Source: Bradyrhizobium sp. AZCC 2262 (GTDB lineage: Bacteria; Pseudomonadota; Alphaproteobacteria; Rhizobiales; Xanthobacteraceae). Taken from it: a stretch of DNA of 64,000 nt. The position numbers were made by a program, and so were the translations under genes. The stretch lies in NCBI RefSeq assembly GCF_036924535.1, contig NZ_JAZHRT010000001.1:1860001-1924000 (forward strand), read 5' to 3'. Below, in pieces: positions 27,640-37,726 of the stretch. A model generated the notes under the pieces. The model saw nothing but the letters and a program-made list of their open reading frames with translations. It had not been told where the DNA came from and searched no databases. Position 1 is the stretch's first letter, and each line of letters begins with the position of its first letter.

Positions 27640-28662
27640 TCATTCCGCTGCAGCCGGTGATGATTGTCCAGATCGAGCGGCGAGGGGCTCCTTGGTCAAC
27701 TGCTCTTCGAGCCAGATGTCGTGATGTTCCTTTGCCCAGTTGAGATCCACTCCGCCGGTCGCCATGGCCTCGAAAGCGCCCTCCATGCCGAGCGTTCCGA
27801 TGTAGATATGAGCAATGATAACCGCAACGAACAGAACGGCGATCACGGCGTGAACGACCTGCGCGATTTGCATCCCCACGATGTTCGTTACGTAGAACGG
27901 AAAGAGGAGGAGGACGCCTGAGACGGTAACCACCGCTCCCGCGCCGAGGGCGAACCAGAACACCAGCTTCTCGCCCGCGTTGAAGCGACCCGCCGGCGCA
28001 TGTTTTGATTTGATGAAGCCGCCACCCCGGCGGATCCAGTCGACATCGACCTTCCGAGGAACGTTGTCCTTGATCCATAGCGCAATGATCAGGACAAGGC
28101 CGATTACGAATGATGCGCTGACGTAGTTGTGGAGGTATTTGGCGATTTGCGACATGCGGCTGAACGCGTCAGGCCCGATCATCGGCAGAAGAGTGATCCG
28201 CCCGAACGTGATGTTCAAGCCGGTCAAGCCGAGAATGACGAAGGACACCGCTGTCAGCCAGTGCGCGAAACGCTCGAAAGAATTGAACCGCGGAATCGTC
28301 TTCCCAGAACGTCCGGCGGAGATCCGTAACCGTCCCATGACGAGGTAGGCGGCTGCGAGCGCAGCGATCATGCCGAGGATTACGATGGCACCGATCCAGC
28401 GCAACGTGACTTGGTGGAAATAATCCCATACCCGGCCGGCTGGTTGAATGAGCACTCGCGCCCGCTCGATGGGCTGGTCGATGTTGCCCTCGATGCGTGG
28501 TGATTGCTGGAGCAACTGCTGCTCGGTCATCGCGCTCGCTGTTGGATTGGGTGCGCCGTCCGGGCCGAGTTGCTGTGCGAGCGCCGGATTTCCCACGACC
28601 ATCATCAGGATTGCCAACGCAACGATGATCAAAGAGTGAATGCTCGCATGACACCTCATCAT
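27640..28662 (-). CDS. Formate dehydrogenase gamma subunit, cytochrome b556
   Basis: 340 residues. A signal peptide (ALAILMMVVGNPALA) and a periplasmic segment with one extra helix precede the four-helix cytochrome b domain of FdnI-type subunits (helices near 130-320; NSFERFAHWLTAVSFVILG with a heme-ligand His). It anchors the complex and passes electrons from the Fe-S subunit to quinone. FdnI of E. coli is about 217 residues, so the N-terminal extension is notable but common in this branch. Confidence 0.88.
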   Translation of the reverse strand: MMRCHASIHSLIIVALAILMMVVGNPALAQQLGPDGAPNPTASAMTEQQLLQQSPRIEGNIDQPIERARVLIQPAGRVWDYFHQVTLRWIGAIVILGMIAALAAAYLVMGRLRISAGRSGKTIPRFNSFERFAHWLTAVSFVILGLTGLNITFGRITLLPMIGPDAFSRMSQIAKYLHNYVSASFVIGLVLIIALWIKDNVPRKVDVDWIRRGGGFIKSKHAPAGRFNAGEKLVFWFALGAGAVVTVSGVLLLFPFYVTNIVGMQIAQVVHAVIAVLFVAVIIAHIYIGTLGMEGAFEAMATGGVDLNWAKEHHDIWLEEQLTKEPLAARSGQSSPAAAE

Positions 28663-28718
28663 GATCGTTCTCCGGTGGTCCGCGCCCCTATCGTTGCCCG
28701 CAATGTCCGTGAGGCGCC

Positions 28719-29315
28719 TCAGACATCAATGCCCTCGTGATAGGCCGTCTTCCAACCCCATGCGCCCGAACCATAGCCGCGCTTTATCACGCGCTCCTTG
28801 TAGATTTCGGCAATGATGGCGCCATCGCCGGCGAGCAGCGACTTGGTCGAGCACATCTCGGCGCAAATCGGCAATTTGCCCTGGGCAAGACGATTGGCGC
28901 CATACTTGGCGTATTCTGCCGGCGTATTGTCGTCTTCCGGTCCGCCTGCGCAGTAAGTGCACTTGTCCATCTTGCCGCGCGAGCCGAAGTTTCCGATCTT
29001 CGGATATTGGGGTGCGCCGAACGGACAGGCGTAGAAGCAATATCCGCAACCGATGCATAGGTCCTTCGAGTGAAGTACGATGCCGTCGGCCGTGGTGTAG
29101 AAGCAAGACACCGGGCACACCGCGGCGCAGGGGGCATTCGTGCAGTGCATGCAGGCCATCGACACCGAGCGTTCGCCGGGTTTGCCGTCATTGATGGTGA
29201 CGACGCGACGGCGATTGATGCCCCACGGCACTTCATGTTCGTTCTTGCAGGCCGTGACGCAGGCGTTGCACTCGATGCAACGCTCGGCATCACAAAGAAA
29301 TTTGACGCGAGTCAT
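28719..29315 (-). CDS. Formate dehydrogenase beta subunit, four [4Fe-4S] clusters
   Basis: 198 residues. Cysteine motifs for four clusters are visible: CDAERCIECNACVTACKNEH, CMHCTNAPCAAVCP, CIGCGYCFYACPFG and KCTYC. It carries electrons from the molybdopterin subunit to cytochrome b. There is no membrane anchor helix at the C-terminus, unlike FdnH. It starts 14 bp after the alpha subunit gene. Confidence 0.92.
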   Translation of the reverse strand: MTRVKFLCDAERCIECNACVTACKNEHEVPWGINRRRVVTINDGKPGERSVSMACMHCTNAPCAAVCPVSCFYTTADGIVLHSKDLCIGCGYCFYACPFGAPQYPKIGNFGSRGKMDKCTYCAGGPEDDNTPAEYAKYGANRLAQGKLPICAEMCSTKSLLAGDGAIIAEIYKERVIKRGYGSGAWGWKTAYHEGIDV

Positions 29316-29329
29316 GGTTCATTCTCGCC

Positions 29330-32284
29330 TCATGCCGCTCTGATCTGACAGAGCGTTGCCTTGGGTTCCTGCATGCCCGTCGCGGGGTCGTAGCCATAGG
29401 TCGTCAAAGTGTTGACGCTCTCGCCGAGAACGATCGGATCTGCACCTTTCGGATACCTGCTGCGCAGATCGGCGCCTTCGTACCAGCCGGCAAAGTGGTA
29501 GGGCATCCAGGCAACGCCTTTACCGACACGCTCGGTCACCTGGGCCTTCACCCGTGTTCGGGAATTGCTCTCAGCCCCGGTGACCCAGACCCAGCTGCCG
29601 TCCTTGATACCGCGCGCAGATGCGTCCGCCGGATTAATCTCGACGTACATGTCTTGCTTCAACTCGGCGAGCCATTTGTTGGAGCGCGTTTCCTCACCGC
29701 CACCTTCGTATTCGACAAGCCGGCCTGAACTCAGGATAAGCGGGAATTGCTTGATGATGCCCCTGTCGACAGCTGATTTCTGGACGGTGAAACCGATATT
29801 CGGGACGCGGAATTGTCGAGCGTCCGGACGCGTCGGATATTTGCCGACGAGATCGGGCCGCGACGTGTAAATGACTTCGCGGTGCACCGGGATGGGATCC
29901 GGCAAATTCCAGGCAATCATGCGCGCCTTGCCGTTGCCATAGGGGCTGCAGCCATGTTCGATCGCCACACGCTGGATGCCGCCCGAAAGATCGAGTGACC
30001 AAGACACAGCATCGGGATTGGTTGCGTTCACCCGCTGGATGATTTCCATCTCCGAGGCGGTGAGGTCCTTGTCCCAGCCAAGCTTCTTGAGGACGCCGAG
30101 GGTGAACTCCGGATATCCATCCTTGATTTCCGAGCCGAGCGAATAGGAGTCCTCAGAGAGCAAGTTGTCATGCTGTTCCCTTTCGACCTCCTGCCCATTT
30201 TCCATCACGTTGCGCTTGACCACGCGCTCAATGCCGAAACGGGCGCGGAAGGTTCCTCCGCCTTCCTTTACGTGCAGGTTGGTATTATAAAGGATCGCAG
30301 TTCCAGGGTGCCTGAACTCCGGCGTTCCCCAGCACGGCCATGGCAAACCGTAATAGTCCCCGCCAACTTCGGGATCGTCCTTTGGCGCCCTGAGGGTGAC
30401 CAGATCGAATTTTGCCTGGTTCTTCATGTGGGCTTTGAGACGCTCGGGTGACTGGCCACAATATCCGGTCGACCACCCGCCGCGATTGATCTCACGCAAA
30501 ATGTCCTCGGCGGATACGGCGCCATTCTCCACCTTGATATTCTTGAACATCTTGTCAGCGAAGCCAAACTTCTTCGCCAGCATGTACATCACATCGTAGT
30601 CGTTCTTTGATTCAAAGACGGGCGGCACGATTTGCTCGCCCCACTGGATGGAGCGGTTGGACGCCGTGCGCGAACCGTCCATCTCAAAGCTGGTGCAAGC
30701 CGGCAAGAGATACGTGCCGTTCTTACGTTCGGAGAGCACGGACCAGGCGGTCGGGTAGGGGTCGCATACGACCAGCAGGTCGAGCTTTTCTATTCCCCGA
30801 ACTGCTTCCGGCATTCTGGTGATCGTGTTGACGCCGTGCCCCATCACGAACATTGCCTGCAAGTTGTCGGGCTGGCTGACCTGATCCTTTGGCAACAACG
30901 TGGCATCAAACCAACGCGTGCTCGGAATCCCGGGAGTTTCCATCAGGGTCTTGTTGGGGAAGCGGGAGCGCATCCAGTCTATGTCGACTTCCCACACTCG
31001 GCACCAATGCTGCCACGCCTCTTCGGAAAGACCGTAATAAAGAGGTAGTGTCGTCACATCGAGACCGAGATCTGTGGCGCCTTGCACATTGGTGTGGCCG
31101 CGGAAAATGTTGGCGCCTCCGCCGGAATAGCCGACATTGCCGGTGGCGAGCAGCAGGATACAACTCGCGCGGACGTTGGCAGTTCCTGTGGCGAATTGCG
31201 TCTGGCCCATCGCCCAGATCAGCGTTGCCGGCTTCTCCTTGGCAAAGGTCTCGGCGATGTGCTTGACTTGGGCTTCTGGCACGCCGGTGACGCGCTCGAC
31301 TTCGTCAGGCGTCCACTTCGCGACCTCCTTGCGGATATCCTCGATGCCGTAGACGCGCTGGTGGATGAATTCCTTGTCCTCCCAGCCATTCTCGAAAATG
31401 TGCCAGAGCATTCCATAGATGGTTGCGATGTGAACTCCGGGCCGCACACGGACATATTCGGTCGCGTGGGCTGCAGTTCGCGTCATCCGCGGGTCGACGA
31501 CGATAAAGTTGGCGCGGTTGAGTTCCTTGCCTTCGAGAATGTGCTGTAACGAAACCGGATGCGCCTCGGCGGGATTGCCGCCCATGAGTAGGATGGTCTT
31601 GGCGTTACGGATGTCGTTGTAGCTGTTGGTCATCGCGCCGTAGCCCCAGGTATTGGCGACCCCGGTGACTGTGGTGGAATGACAGATGCGTGCCTGGTGA
31701 TCGGAGTTGTTCGTTCCCCAGAAGGCGGCGAGTTTGCGGTTGAGATAGGCCGCTTCGTTTGTAAATTTTGCCGAACCGAGCCAGTAAGCCGAATCCGGGC
31801 CTGCCTTCTGGCGGATCTCCAGAAGTTTGTCGCCGATCTCATCAATAGCCTGATCCCACGAGAGCCGTTTCCATTGGCCATCCACCAGTTTTTGCGGGTA
31901 TCGCAAGCGGCGGTTGCTCAACACGTCGTCTCGGACTGCCGCCCCTTTGCAGCAATGTGAGCCACGATTGATCGGGCTGTCATAGTCCGGCTCCTGGCCG
32001 ATCCACACGCCGTTTGCGACTTCCGCGATGACCGAGCAACCTACCGAGCAATGGGTGCAGAAATTCTTCCGGGTGGTGACGATTGCGCCGGGAGGTGGCG
32101 GCGCGCCTGCCGCCGCTTGCCGTATGCTGGCAAGTGGTAAGCTGCCGAGCGCTGCCAAGCTTCCGGCGGTGAGACCTGAGCGGCGCAGAAACGATCGACG
32201 ATTAGGGTTGTCAGCCGATGGCTTGGACAACTCTGAAGCAATTTTCCCTCGGCGCGCTTGACGTTCTGAGCGCTTTATCAGCAT
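29330..32284 (-). CDS. Formate dehydrogenase alpha subunit, molybdopterin, Cys-type
   Basis: 984 residues. The Tat signal (RRSFLRRSGLTAGSLAAL) directs export with cofactor bound. An N-terminal [4Fe-4S] site (FCTHCSVGCSV) is followed by molybdopterin oxidoreductase and C-terminal dinucleotide-binding domains. The Mo/W-ligand site reads ARICHSTTV: cysteine where the E. coli FdnG enzyme has selenocysteine, so no SECIS or SelB is required. It oxidises formate to CO2, probably on the periplasmic side. The frame is intact. Confidence 0.95.
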   Translation of the reverse strand: MLIKRSERQARRGKIASELSKPSADNPNRRSFLRRSGLTAGSLAALGSLPLASIRQAAAGAPPPPGAIVTTRKNFCTHCSVGCSVIAEVANGVWIGQEPDYDSPINRGSHCCKGAAVRDDVLSNRRLRYPQKLVDGQWKRLSWDQAIDEIGDKLLEIRQKAGPDSAYWLGSAKFTNEAAYLNRKLAAFWGTNNSDHQARICHSTTVTGVANTWGYGAMTNSYNDIRNAKTILLMGGNPAEAHPVSLQHILEGKELNRANFIVVDPRMTRTAAHATEYVRVRPGVHIATIYGMLWHIFENGWEDKEFIHQRVYGIEDIRKEVAKWTPDEVERVTGVPEAQVKHIAETFAKEKPATLIWAMGQTQFATGTANVRASCILLLATGNVGYSGGGANIFRGHTNVQGATDLGLDVTTLPLYYGLSEEAWQHWCRVWEVDIDWMRSRFPNKTLMETPGIPSTRWFDATLLPKDQVSQPDNLQAMFVMGHGVNTITRMPEAVRGIEKLDLLVVCDPYPTAWSVLSERKNGTYLLPACTSFEMDGSRTASNRSIQWGEQIVPPVFESKNDYDVMYMLAKKFGFADKMFKNIKVENGAVSAEDILREINRGGWSTGYCGQSPERLKAHMKNQAKFDLVTLRAPKDDPEVGGDYYGLPWPCWGTPEFRHPGTAILYNTNLHVKEGGGTFRARFGIERVVKRNVMENGQEVEREQHDNLLSEDSYSLGSEIKDGYPEFTLGVLKKLGWDKDLTASEMEIIQRVNATNPDAVSWSLDLSGGIQRVAIEHGCSPYGNGKARMIAWNLPDPIPVHREVIYTSRPDLVGKYPTRPDARQFRVPNIGFTVQKSAVDRGIIKQFPLILSSGRLVEYEGGGEETRSNKWLAELKQDMYVEINPADASARGIKDGSWVWVTGAESNSRTRVKAQVTERVGKGVAWMPYHFAGWYEGADLRSRYPKGADPIVLGESVNTLTTYGYDPATGMQEPKATLCQIRAA

Positions 32285-32295
32285 GGCAATCTCCC

Positions 32296-32505
32296 TCAGC
32301 GCTTCGGGTAGCGGTTGACCCGATAAAAGTTTTGAACCTCGGCAGAGTTCGCCTGATAGCGAGCCTTGCGTTTTTCGCTGTTGGTTTCGGTATCAGCGGC
32401 GAGGGTGCCGCTTTCCCGAGCGCTTATGGCCGTGGCGATGATGCCGAGAACCCCCGTGCGCAATAACTGACGTCGCCCGATTGTTCCTTTGTGCCGATCG
32501 GCCAT
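32296..32505 (-). CDS. Small Tat-targeted protein of formate dehydrogenase region
   Basis: 69 residues with a twin-arginine signal (GRRQLLRTGVLGIIATA), then a short tail ending QANSAEVQNFYRVNRYP. This matches the small family described as formate dehydrogenase region TAT target. It lies 11 bp upstream of the alpha subunit and is the first gene of the operon. Function not established. Confidence 0.82.
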   Translation of the reverse strand: MADRHKGTIGRRQLLRTGVLGIIATAISARESGTLAADTETNSEKRKARYQANSAEVQNFYRVNRYPKR

Positions 32506-32760
32506 CCGAAACTCTCCTCGTCAGCAGACGCGATGTCACGACTCGATTGGCAGGGAACGCTTTCATGAGGGGGGTACACCCTAGAGGCACTCGCCGCTAC
32601 GCCAGAAAGATGCTCTCGCCCGTGCGGGAATTCGATTAAAAAAGGATTTATGTACAACCATCATCCGATACGCGCAGTGGCGAACGTAGTTAGGCGTGGT
32701 CATCTCGCATGGCTCAGAGTCGGATTTTGACAAAGCGTGGCGAACCCACTTCGTTCGCAA
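32506..32760. other. Probable formate dehydrogenase operon promoter region
   Basis: 255 bp between the first operon gene and a LysR remnant. No gene is seen. The operon promoter on the minus strand should lie here; I could not identify a consensus. Confidence 0.35.
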
Positions 32761-33120
32761 CTAGTCTTCCCAAGAGATCACTGATCTTTGATCAGATGAG
32801 AGACCCTCCTGCGCACAAGATTTGAGCCGCGCCGTCATTTGCACTGCCACCCTTTGGGATTCCCGAGCTTCGTGGCGCGACGAATCTAATCGGCGCGCGC
32901 GGAACGACAGCGCCGTTTCAACCAGATTGCGGACGGCGTTCGAGCGCTCGGTCTGCATGTAGGCAATGCCGAGCTGCGCGCGCAAGGCGATATCGGAAAG
33001 TTTCACAAAGGCGACGCTCTCCGGCCGCACGTGTTGCATGCGCGCTGGCACGATAGCGATGCCGACCGAAGGGGCGACCAAATTAATCGTGGACGGCGCA
33101 AAGCGGACATTTGGTAAATT
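32761..33120 (-). pseudogene. LysR-type regulator remnant (effector-binding C-terminus)
   Basis: The minus-strand frame reads STINLVAPSVGIAIVPARMQ and then FVKLSDIALRAQLGIAYM, typical of the end of the LysR substrate-binding domain. The N-terminal DNA-binding domain is missing; upstream the same frame (to 33270) turns into unrelated Arg/Ala-rich sequence. The junction at about 33120 looks like a rearrangement, in line with the mobile-element debris beside it. Confidence 0.65.
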
Positions 33121-33300
33121 GGCGATGTTAGCTAGTGCGCCACTAGCGGACATTCCCTCCGCCACAGGTTCAGGACATTCGCCAGCACCACACATTGCCC
33201 AGCGTCGCGAAAGGGCGGAGCGAAAATGCGGCGCACCACGCTGGCCGCGTAGGGCTATTTTCCAATGCATCGGAAAATGGAGCGCGGAACTGCTCGCTCT

Positions 33301-33633
33301 TTAGATGCAGGTCTGACGCGGCGCCCGCTTTTGCTCGTCGCTGAAGCGGCGCCGGTTTGACCGCCCGTTCACCGCATGCTCTGTCAAGCGGTATTTGCGC
33401 CGCGCACAATTAGCAGCGCTGCTTAATTGAGCCCGGGCATTCGGATGAAGCCGCGATCGCCAGTCCATTTCCTCGCCGGATTCTTCGAGGCGATCACGCC
33501 AAATGCGCAACGCAAGGGGCGACAGACCGAGCGCCGCGGCATATTCGGCATGCCCCATGCCGCTCCAGTCCAACGCTTCGATATGCATGTCCCAGAACGC
33601 CCGAAGAGCAATCGGTTTGCTGTCCGTGCGCAC
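33301..33633 (-). pseudogene. IS66-type transposase accessory ORF, truncated
   Basis: 110 codons. The first 90 or so match a family of IS66-associated accessory proteins common in Bradyrhizobium: MGHAEYAAALGLSPLALRIW and SNRRRFSDEQKRA. In such proteins the sequence continues after DEQKRA with a second helix-turn-helix part; here it diverges and stops within five residues. No other IS66 gene (TnpB, TnpC) is present. Confidence 0.55.
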
Positions 33634-33783
33634 GCTGTAGCTTTAGCGCGGAGCCATCTTGCGTCGCTTCGACTGCACCTTCTTGCCCTGTCGTTCCGGC
33701 GTTTCCTGGCGCAAGCGAACCGTGGCCGAATCCGGAGCCTGGTGCAACGACTTAGGTGGTCGTTGGCACAAAGGAGAGCTCCG

Positions 33784-34849
33784 ATGAAACTTTACGTTGG
33801 ATTGGACGTCGGTCTTGAGGAAACCAGTCTTTGTATCGTCGACAGCGAGGGTGTGACGGTTCGCGAGGTCAAGGTCAGCACGGAGCCGGAGGCGATCCGC
33901 TGCGCTCTTGAGGGCTCCGCGGATCGCCTCGATCGCTTGGGCGTCGAAGCGTCGTCGCCGCCGGGCATCTGGCTGTACCGCGAACTGCAGCCAGCCGGCG
34001 TCCCGATCATTTTTGTTGAAGCCCGTCATATTCGTGTTTCGTTGTCGACGATGCGCAACAAGACCGATCAGAATAATGCTCGCGGCATCGCACAGATGAT
34101 ACGATTGGGCCGGTACCGCGCGGTTCATGTCAAGAACATCGACATGCAGAAGATGCGCTCACTTCTGGCCAACAGGAAACTCCTCAAGCGCAAGCTGATC
34201 GACGTCGAGAATCACGTTCGCGGCACGCTGCGAGCGTATGGGTTGCTGATGGGAGGCGTTGGTCGCGGGGCTACGAAGCACGCGTCCGGAGCTCCTCGAG
34301 AACAGCGATCCGGTATTTTCTGTCATGATTGAGGCCTGCTGGACGTGCGGCGGGCGATCTTCGACGGCTACGAAAGATTGCATCGCGTGCTTCTTCAGGT
34401 GATTCAGCATGACGCGGTCTGCCGTCGTTTGATGACGGTGCCTGGCGTCGGTCCCGTTGTAGCACTTTCGTTCAAAGTGGGGGTAGATGATCCCAGACGC
34501 TTTGCGCGATCTCGAACGGTCGGAGCGCATTTTGGCCTGACGCCGAGGCGACACCAGTCTGGAACGTCGATCGACTATGAGGGCCGCATCAGCAAGCAGG
34601 GCGACGTTGCCGTTCGGGAGGCGCTATGCGAGGCGGCCGCAAGCCCTGTTGCTGCGGGTCAGGAAATGGTCGGCATTGCGGGCCTGGGGCCTGCGGATCG
34701 CCAAACGGTCGAGCGTGCTGTGCGCGATCGTCGCGGTCGCGCGCAAGCTCGCGGGCATCCTGCATCGAATGTGGGTCAGCGAAACCGACTTCCATGTCGG
34801 CTTCGGTACCAAGGTCACGCAGCGACTGCGATTGAAGCCTGCGCAGTAA
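33784..34849 (+). pseudogene. IS110-family transposase, frameshifted
   Basis: An IS110-type DEDD transposase/recombinase spread over several frames. 33784-34332 gives the N-terminal RuvC-like part (MKLYVGLDVGLEETSLCIVD, NKTDQNNARGIAQMIRLGRY). A short second frame gives ELLENSDPVFSVMIEA. The frame of 34345 gives the Transposase_20 part (MTVPGVGPVVALSFK). A last frame ends SSVLCAIVAVARKLAGILHR. At least three frameshifts, so inactive. The ATG 33784 follows aaaggag. Confidence 0.82.
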
Positions 34850-35503
34850 TTGCTGCGGGATCACGACGGATGAGCGCTGGCATTGCACCCAGCATGTTGA
34901 GGAGGAGCAACGATTAGAGAGCGCGGTGAGCGCCCCTTGGCGGGGCCGCGAAACGGGGAATGTCCGCTATCTCTTGCCTGCTGCCGCCCTTCAGGGAGGA
35001 GAGCGCCGGATTGCTTGGACAGCCCTGTTTATGAACCTGATGAAGAGCATGCGACAAGCCAAGTGCTGAACGCGAAGGAACGGATGGACCCCGCCTGGAG
35101 AATGCAAGTCGCGACCGTGCTGGTGGCGAACGCTGCTCGCAATCGAAGCAGCGAGATAAGGAGCGCTGCTTGTTTAGAGAAGTCGCAAAAAAGCGTAGGA
35201 GGGAGTTGACTTTGCACGCCCGACTAAGACGGCAAGATAAAGCGAGATTCCTCGCTGCCAGAACTTCGTTCCTAAGTTTCTGTCTGCACATTGGTTTTGT
35301 CGAGCTCGCTCCTGTGCGGTAAGGTGTGTCGGGGGCGCCGCTGACACTTTCTCTTTTGTTTGCAATGATCCACGCGCCATCGCCCGTAATGTGCGGGGAT
35401 TGAGAAACCGCAGTGTTTACGCCGATGCACGTATGTCTGCGCTCCCATGCGACGAGAGCATTCGGTGCTTGCTCGGTGTTTTTCGACCCCCGATCGTCGT
35501 CCC
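34850..35503. other. IS110 downstream flank and relaxase upstream region
   Basis: No convincing gene. The first 250 bp look like the non-coding 3' flank of the IS110 element. IS110 elements lack normal terminal inverted repeats, so an end cannot be fixed. The rest precedes the relaxase gene and may hold its promoter or an origin of transfer; I see no decisive motif. Confidence 0.35.
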
Positions 35504-37624
35504 ATGGCGAGCAACGAAGACGACTTTCGCATCCGTCCCGGCAAGGTCCGGGATCGTGGTGGTCTGTCCACCCATGTGCGCCGGCCTGGCAGGGTGCGCC
35601 GACACCCGACGAGCTTTCTCGGCGAGGTCCAACAGGCCATCCGTCGGGCCGGCGGCCACCCCGACCGCCTGGCCGGGGCCGGGAAGAGAGGGGGCCGGTT
35701 CAATGCGCGGGGCCGGGGCGCTGCGACAGCGCTGACGCTGAAGGATCGGAGCGCGTGGAGCCGGGACGCAAGCGGGGTGCGCACGCGAGCCCGGCGCGTG
35801 GCGGTGAAGGCCCGGGTCGTAAAGCTCAACCCGCAGCGGGGAGCGATGAGGGGGCGAGGTTTCGTCAGCGCCAAAGCGGTCGACGCGCATCTCCGCTATC
35901 TCGAACGCGACGGCGTGACCCGTGACGGCGAAAAGGGCCAGGCCTATTCAGGCGAGCGCGATGTGGAGGATGGTCGCGCTTTCCTCGACCGAGGCCGCGA
36001 TGATCGCCACCAATTCCGCTTCATCGTCTCGGCTGAGGACGGCGTGGAATTGTCGGACCCGCGCGAGACCACACGCGATCTGATGAAGCAGATGGAAGCC
36101 GACCTCGGGACGAAACTCGACTGGATCGCGGTCGACCACCACAATACCGGCCACCCGCACACCCACATCCTGGTGCGCGGCGTCACCGACGACGGCAAGA
36201 TCCTCAACATCGCCGGCGACTATATCGCCTACGGTATTCGCGAGCGCGCCAGCGAGATATTCACGCGGGAGCTGGGCCGGCAGACCGAGCCTGAGGTAAC
36301 CAAGCAGCTTGAGCGGGAGGTGGATGCCGATCGCTTCACCCGGCTCGACCGGATGCTGATCGCCGAGCAGCTGGGGAAGGAGTTTACCAACCTGCGCCCC
36401 GACCGGGATATGCGGGACACGTTCCGCCAGAACCGTGCCCTGCTGATCGAGCGGGCGCGCAAGCTGGAGCGCTTGGGGTTGGCTACCGAGGTCGAGACTG
36501 GCCAATGGATCGTGTCGCCCAAAGCCGAGCCGGCGCTGCGCGAGCTTGGCGAGCGCGGCGACATCATCAAGACCATGCACCGGGCGCTGGAGCGAGAGGG
36601 CCTGGCGGGGGATAGACACCCCGCGCGCTATATCCTGCACCGCGAGAACGCGACCGAACGCATCGTCGGCCGGGTGTTGGACAAGGGGCTCGGCGGCGAC
36701 GAGATCGGCGAGCGGGTCCGGTTGGTGATCGATGGGGCAGACGGGCGTGTGCATCATATCGAGATGGATGCCGCCCGCGCCGAGGAGGTCGGTCGAGGCA
36801 TGATCGTCGCGGCCGGCTCCGCCCCTCCCGGTCCTCGCGCCGCAGACCGCAACATCATGGATATTGCAGATCAAGGAGGCATCTACCGACCGTCCGAGCA
36901 TCTGGAGCGGGCGAGAACTGCCATCGATCGCATCGGCGGCGACCCCGAGGCCTTCGTTCGATCCCACGTCCGCCGCCTGGAGGCGCTGCGCCGGGCCGGC
37001 CATGCCGAGCGGATCGATGCGGATCACTGGCGCGTCCCTGCCGATCTTCCCGAGCGCGGCCAAGCCTACGATCTGGCGCGGGACCGCGCGAACATCCGAA
37101 TAAGCGTCCTGTCTTCCACCGGCCTCGACCAGCAGATCGACCAAGACGGAGCGACCTGGCTCGATCGCGAGCTGGTTTCCCGCCAGCGCGTCGCGCTCGC
37201 CGGTGAGGGGTTCGGGCAGGAGGTGAAGGCAGCGCTGGAGAAGCGCAAACAAGCGCTCGCAAACATGGGTTACGTCAAGGATCTCGGCAACGGCCATGTC
37301 CGCGCGCCCAAGAATCTGATCCAGCGGCTTGAGGCCGCCGACATCGAACGGACCGGCAAGGCGCTCGCCGCCGAACGCGGATTGCCATGGCGGCCCGCTG
37401 CTGCCGGCAACTCCATAGGTGGCCAACTCGTCGGATCGATCCAGCTATCCAGCGGCCGGTTCGCCATGCTCGAAACCCTGAGCGGCGATGGCGGTCTCGG
37501 CTTCAGCCTCGTACCGTGGCAGCCCGTGCTCGACAAGCGCATCGGGCAGCACATTTCCGGCCTCATGCGCAACGGCGGCGACATTGAATGGAGCTTCGGC
37601 AGAAAGCGCGGACTGGGGTTGTAA
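35504..37624 (+). CDS. VirD2-type relaxase with DUF3363 domain
   Basis: 706 residues from ATG 35504; an upstream start at 35447 is less likely. A basic N-terminus is followed by the relaxase domain with the metal-binding three-His motif (D211HHNTGHPHTH221, with HILVRG after it). The long C-terminal half matches DUF3363 (GVRERAS-like region, then RYILHRENATERIVGRVLDK). It nicks DNA at an origin of transfer and pilots the strand. No type IV secretion or coupling-protein genes are seen in the window, so transfer would need another element in trans. Confidence 0.88.
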   Translation: MASNEDDFRIRPGKVRDRGGLSTHVRRPGRVRRHPTSFLGEVQQAIRRAGGHPDRLAGAGKRGGRFNARGRGAATALTLKDRSAWSRDASGVRTRARRVAVKARVVKLNPQRGAMRGRGFVSAKAVDAHLRYLERDGVTRDGEKGQAYSGERDVEDGRAFLDRGRDDRHQFRFIVSAEDGVELSDPRETTRDLMKQMEADLGTKLDWIAVDHHNTGHPHTHILVRGVTDDGKILNIAGDYIAYGIRERASEIFTRELGRQTEPEVTKQLEREVDADRFTRLDRMLIAEQLGKEFTNLRPDRDMRDTFRQNRALLIERARKLERLGLATEVETGQWIVSPKAEPALRELGERGDIIKTMHRALEREGLAGDRHPARYILHRENATERIVGRVLDKGLGGDEIGERVRLVIDGADGRVHHIEMDAARAEEVGRGMIVAAGSAPPGPRAADRNIMDIADQGGIYRPSEHLERARTAIDRIGGDPEAFVRSHVRRLEALRRAGHAERIDADHWRVPADLPERGQAYDLARDRANIRISVLSSTGLDQQIDQDGATWLDRELVSRQRVALAGEGFGQEVKAALEKRKQALANMGYVKDLGNGHVRAPKNLIQRLEAADIERTGKALAAERGLPWRPAAAGNSIGGQLVGSIQLSSGRFAMLETLSGDGGLGFSLVPWQPVLDKRIGQHISGLMRNGGDIEWSFGRKRGLGL

Positions 37625-37670
37625 GCGGAAGAGCACGGCTTGAGCCCAAGCGGGGCCGGACCAGCGTCAT

Positions 37671-37726
37671 CCCGTCAAGGCTGGCGCGTTTCGCGCCCCC
37701 GCTTCGCGGCTCGCGGCCTTGACGGG
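37671..37726. repeat. 11-bp inverted repeat just after the relaxase gene
   Basis: cccgtcaaggc (37671-37681) pairs with gccttgacggg (37716-37726), 47 bp after the relaxase stop. The 34-base loop is GC-rich with its own small inverted repeats (ggcgcg..cgcgcc). It could be a terminator or part of an origin of transfer; the sequence alone does not decide. Confidence 0.55.

Noticed and set aside
33427..33783. N-terminal extension of the IS110 frame from 33427
   Set aside because: The IS110 family begins at the MKLYVGLDVG start; the extension is antisense to the IS66-type frame.
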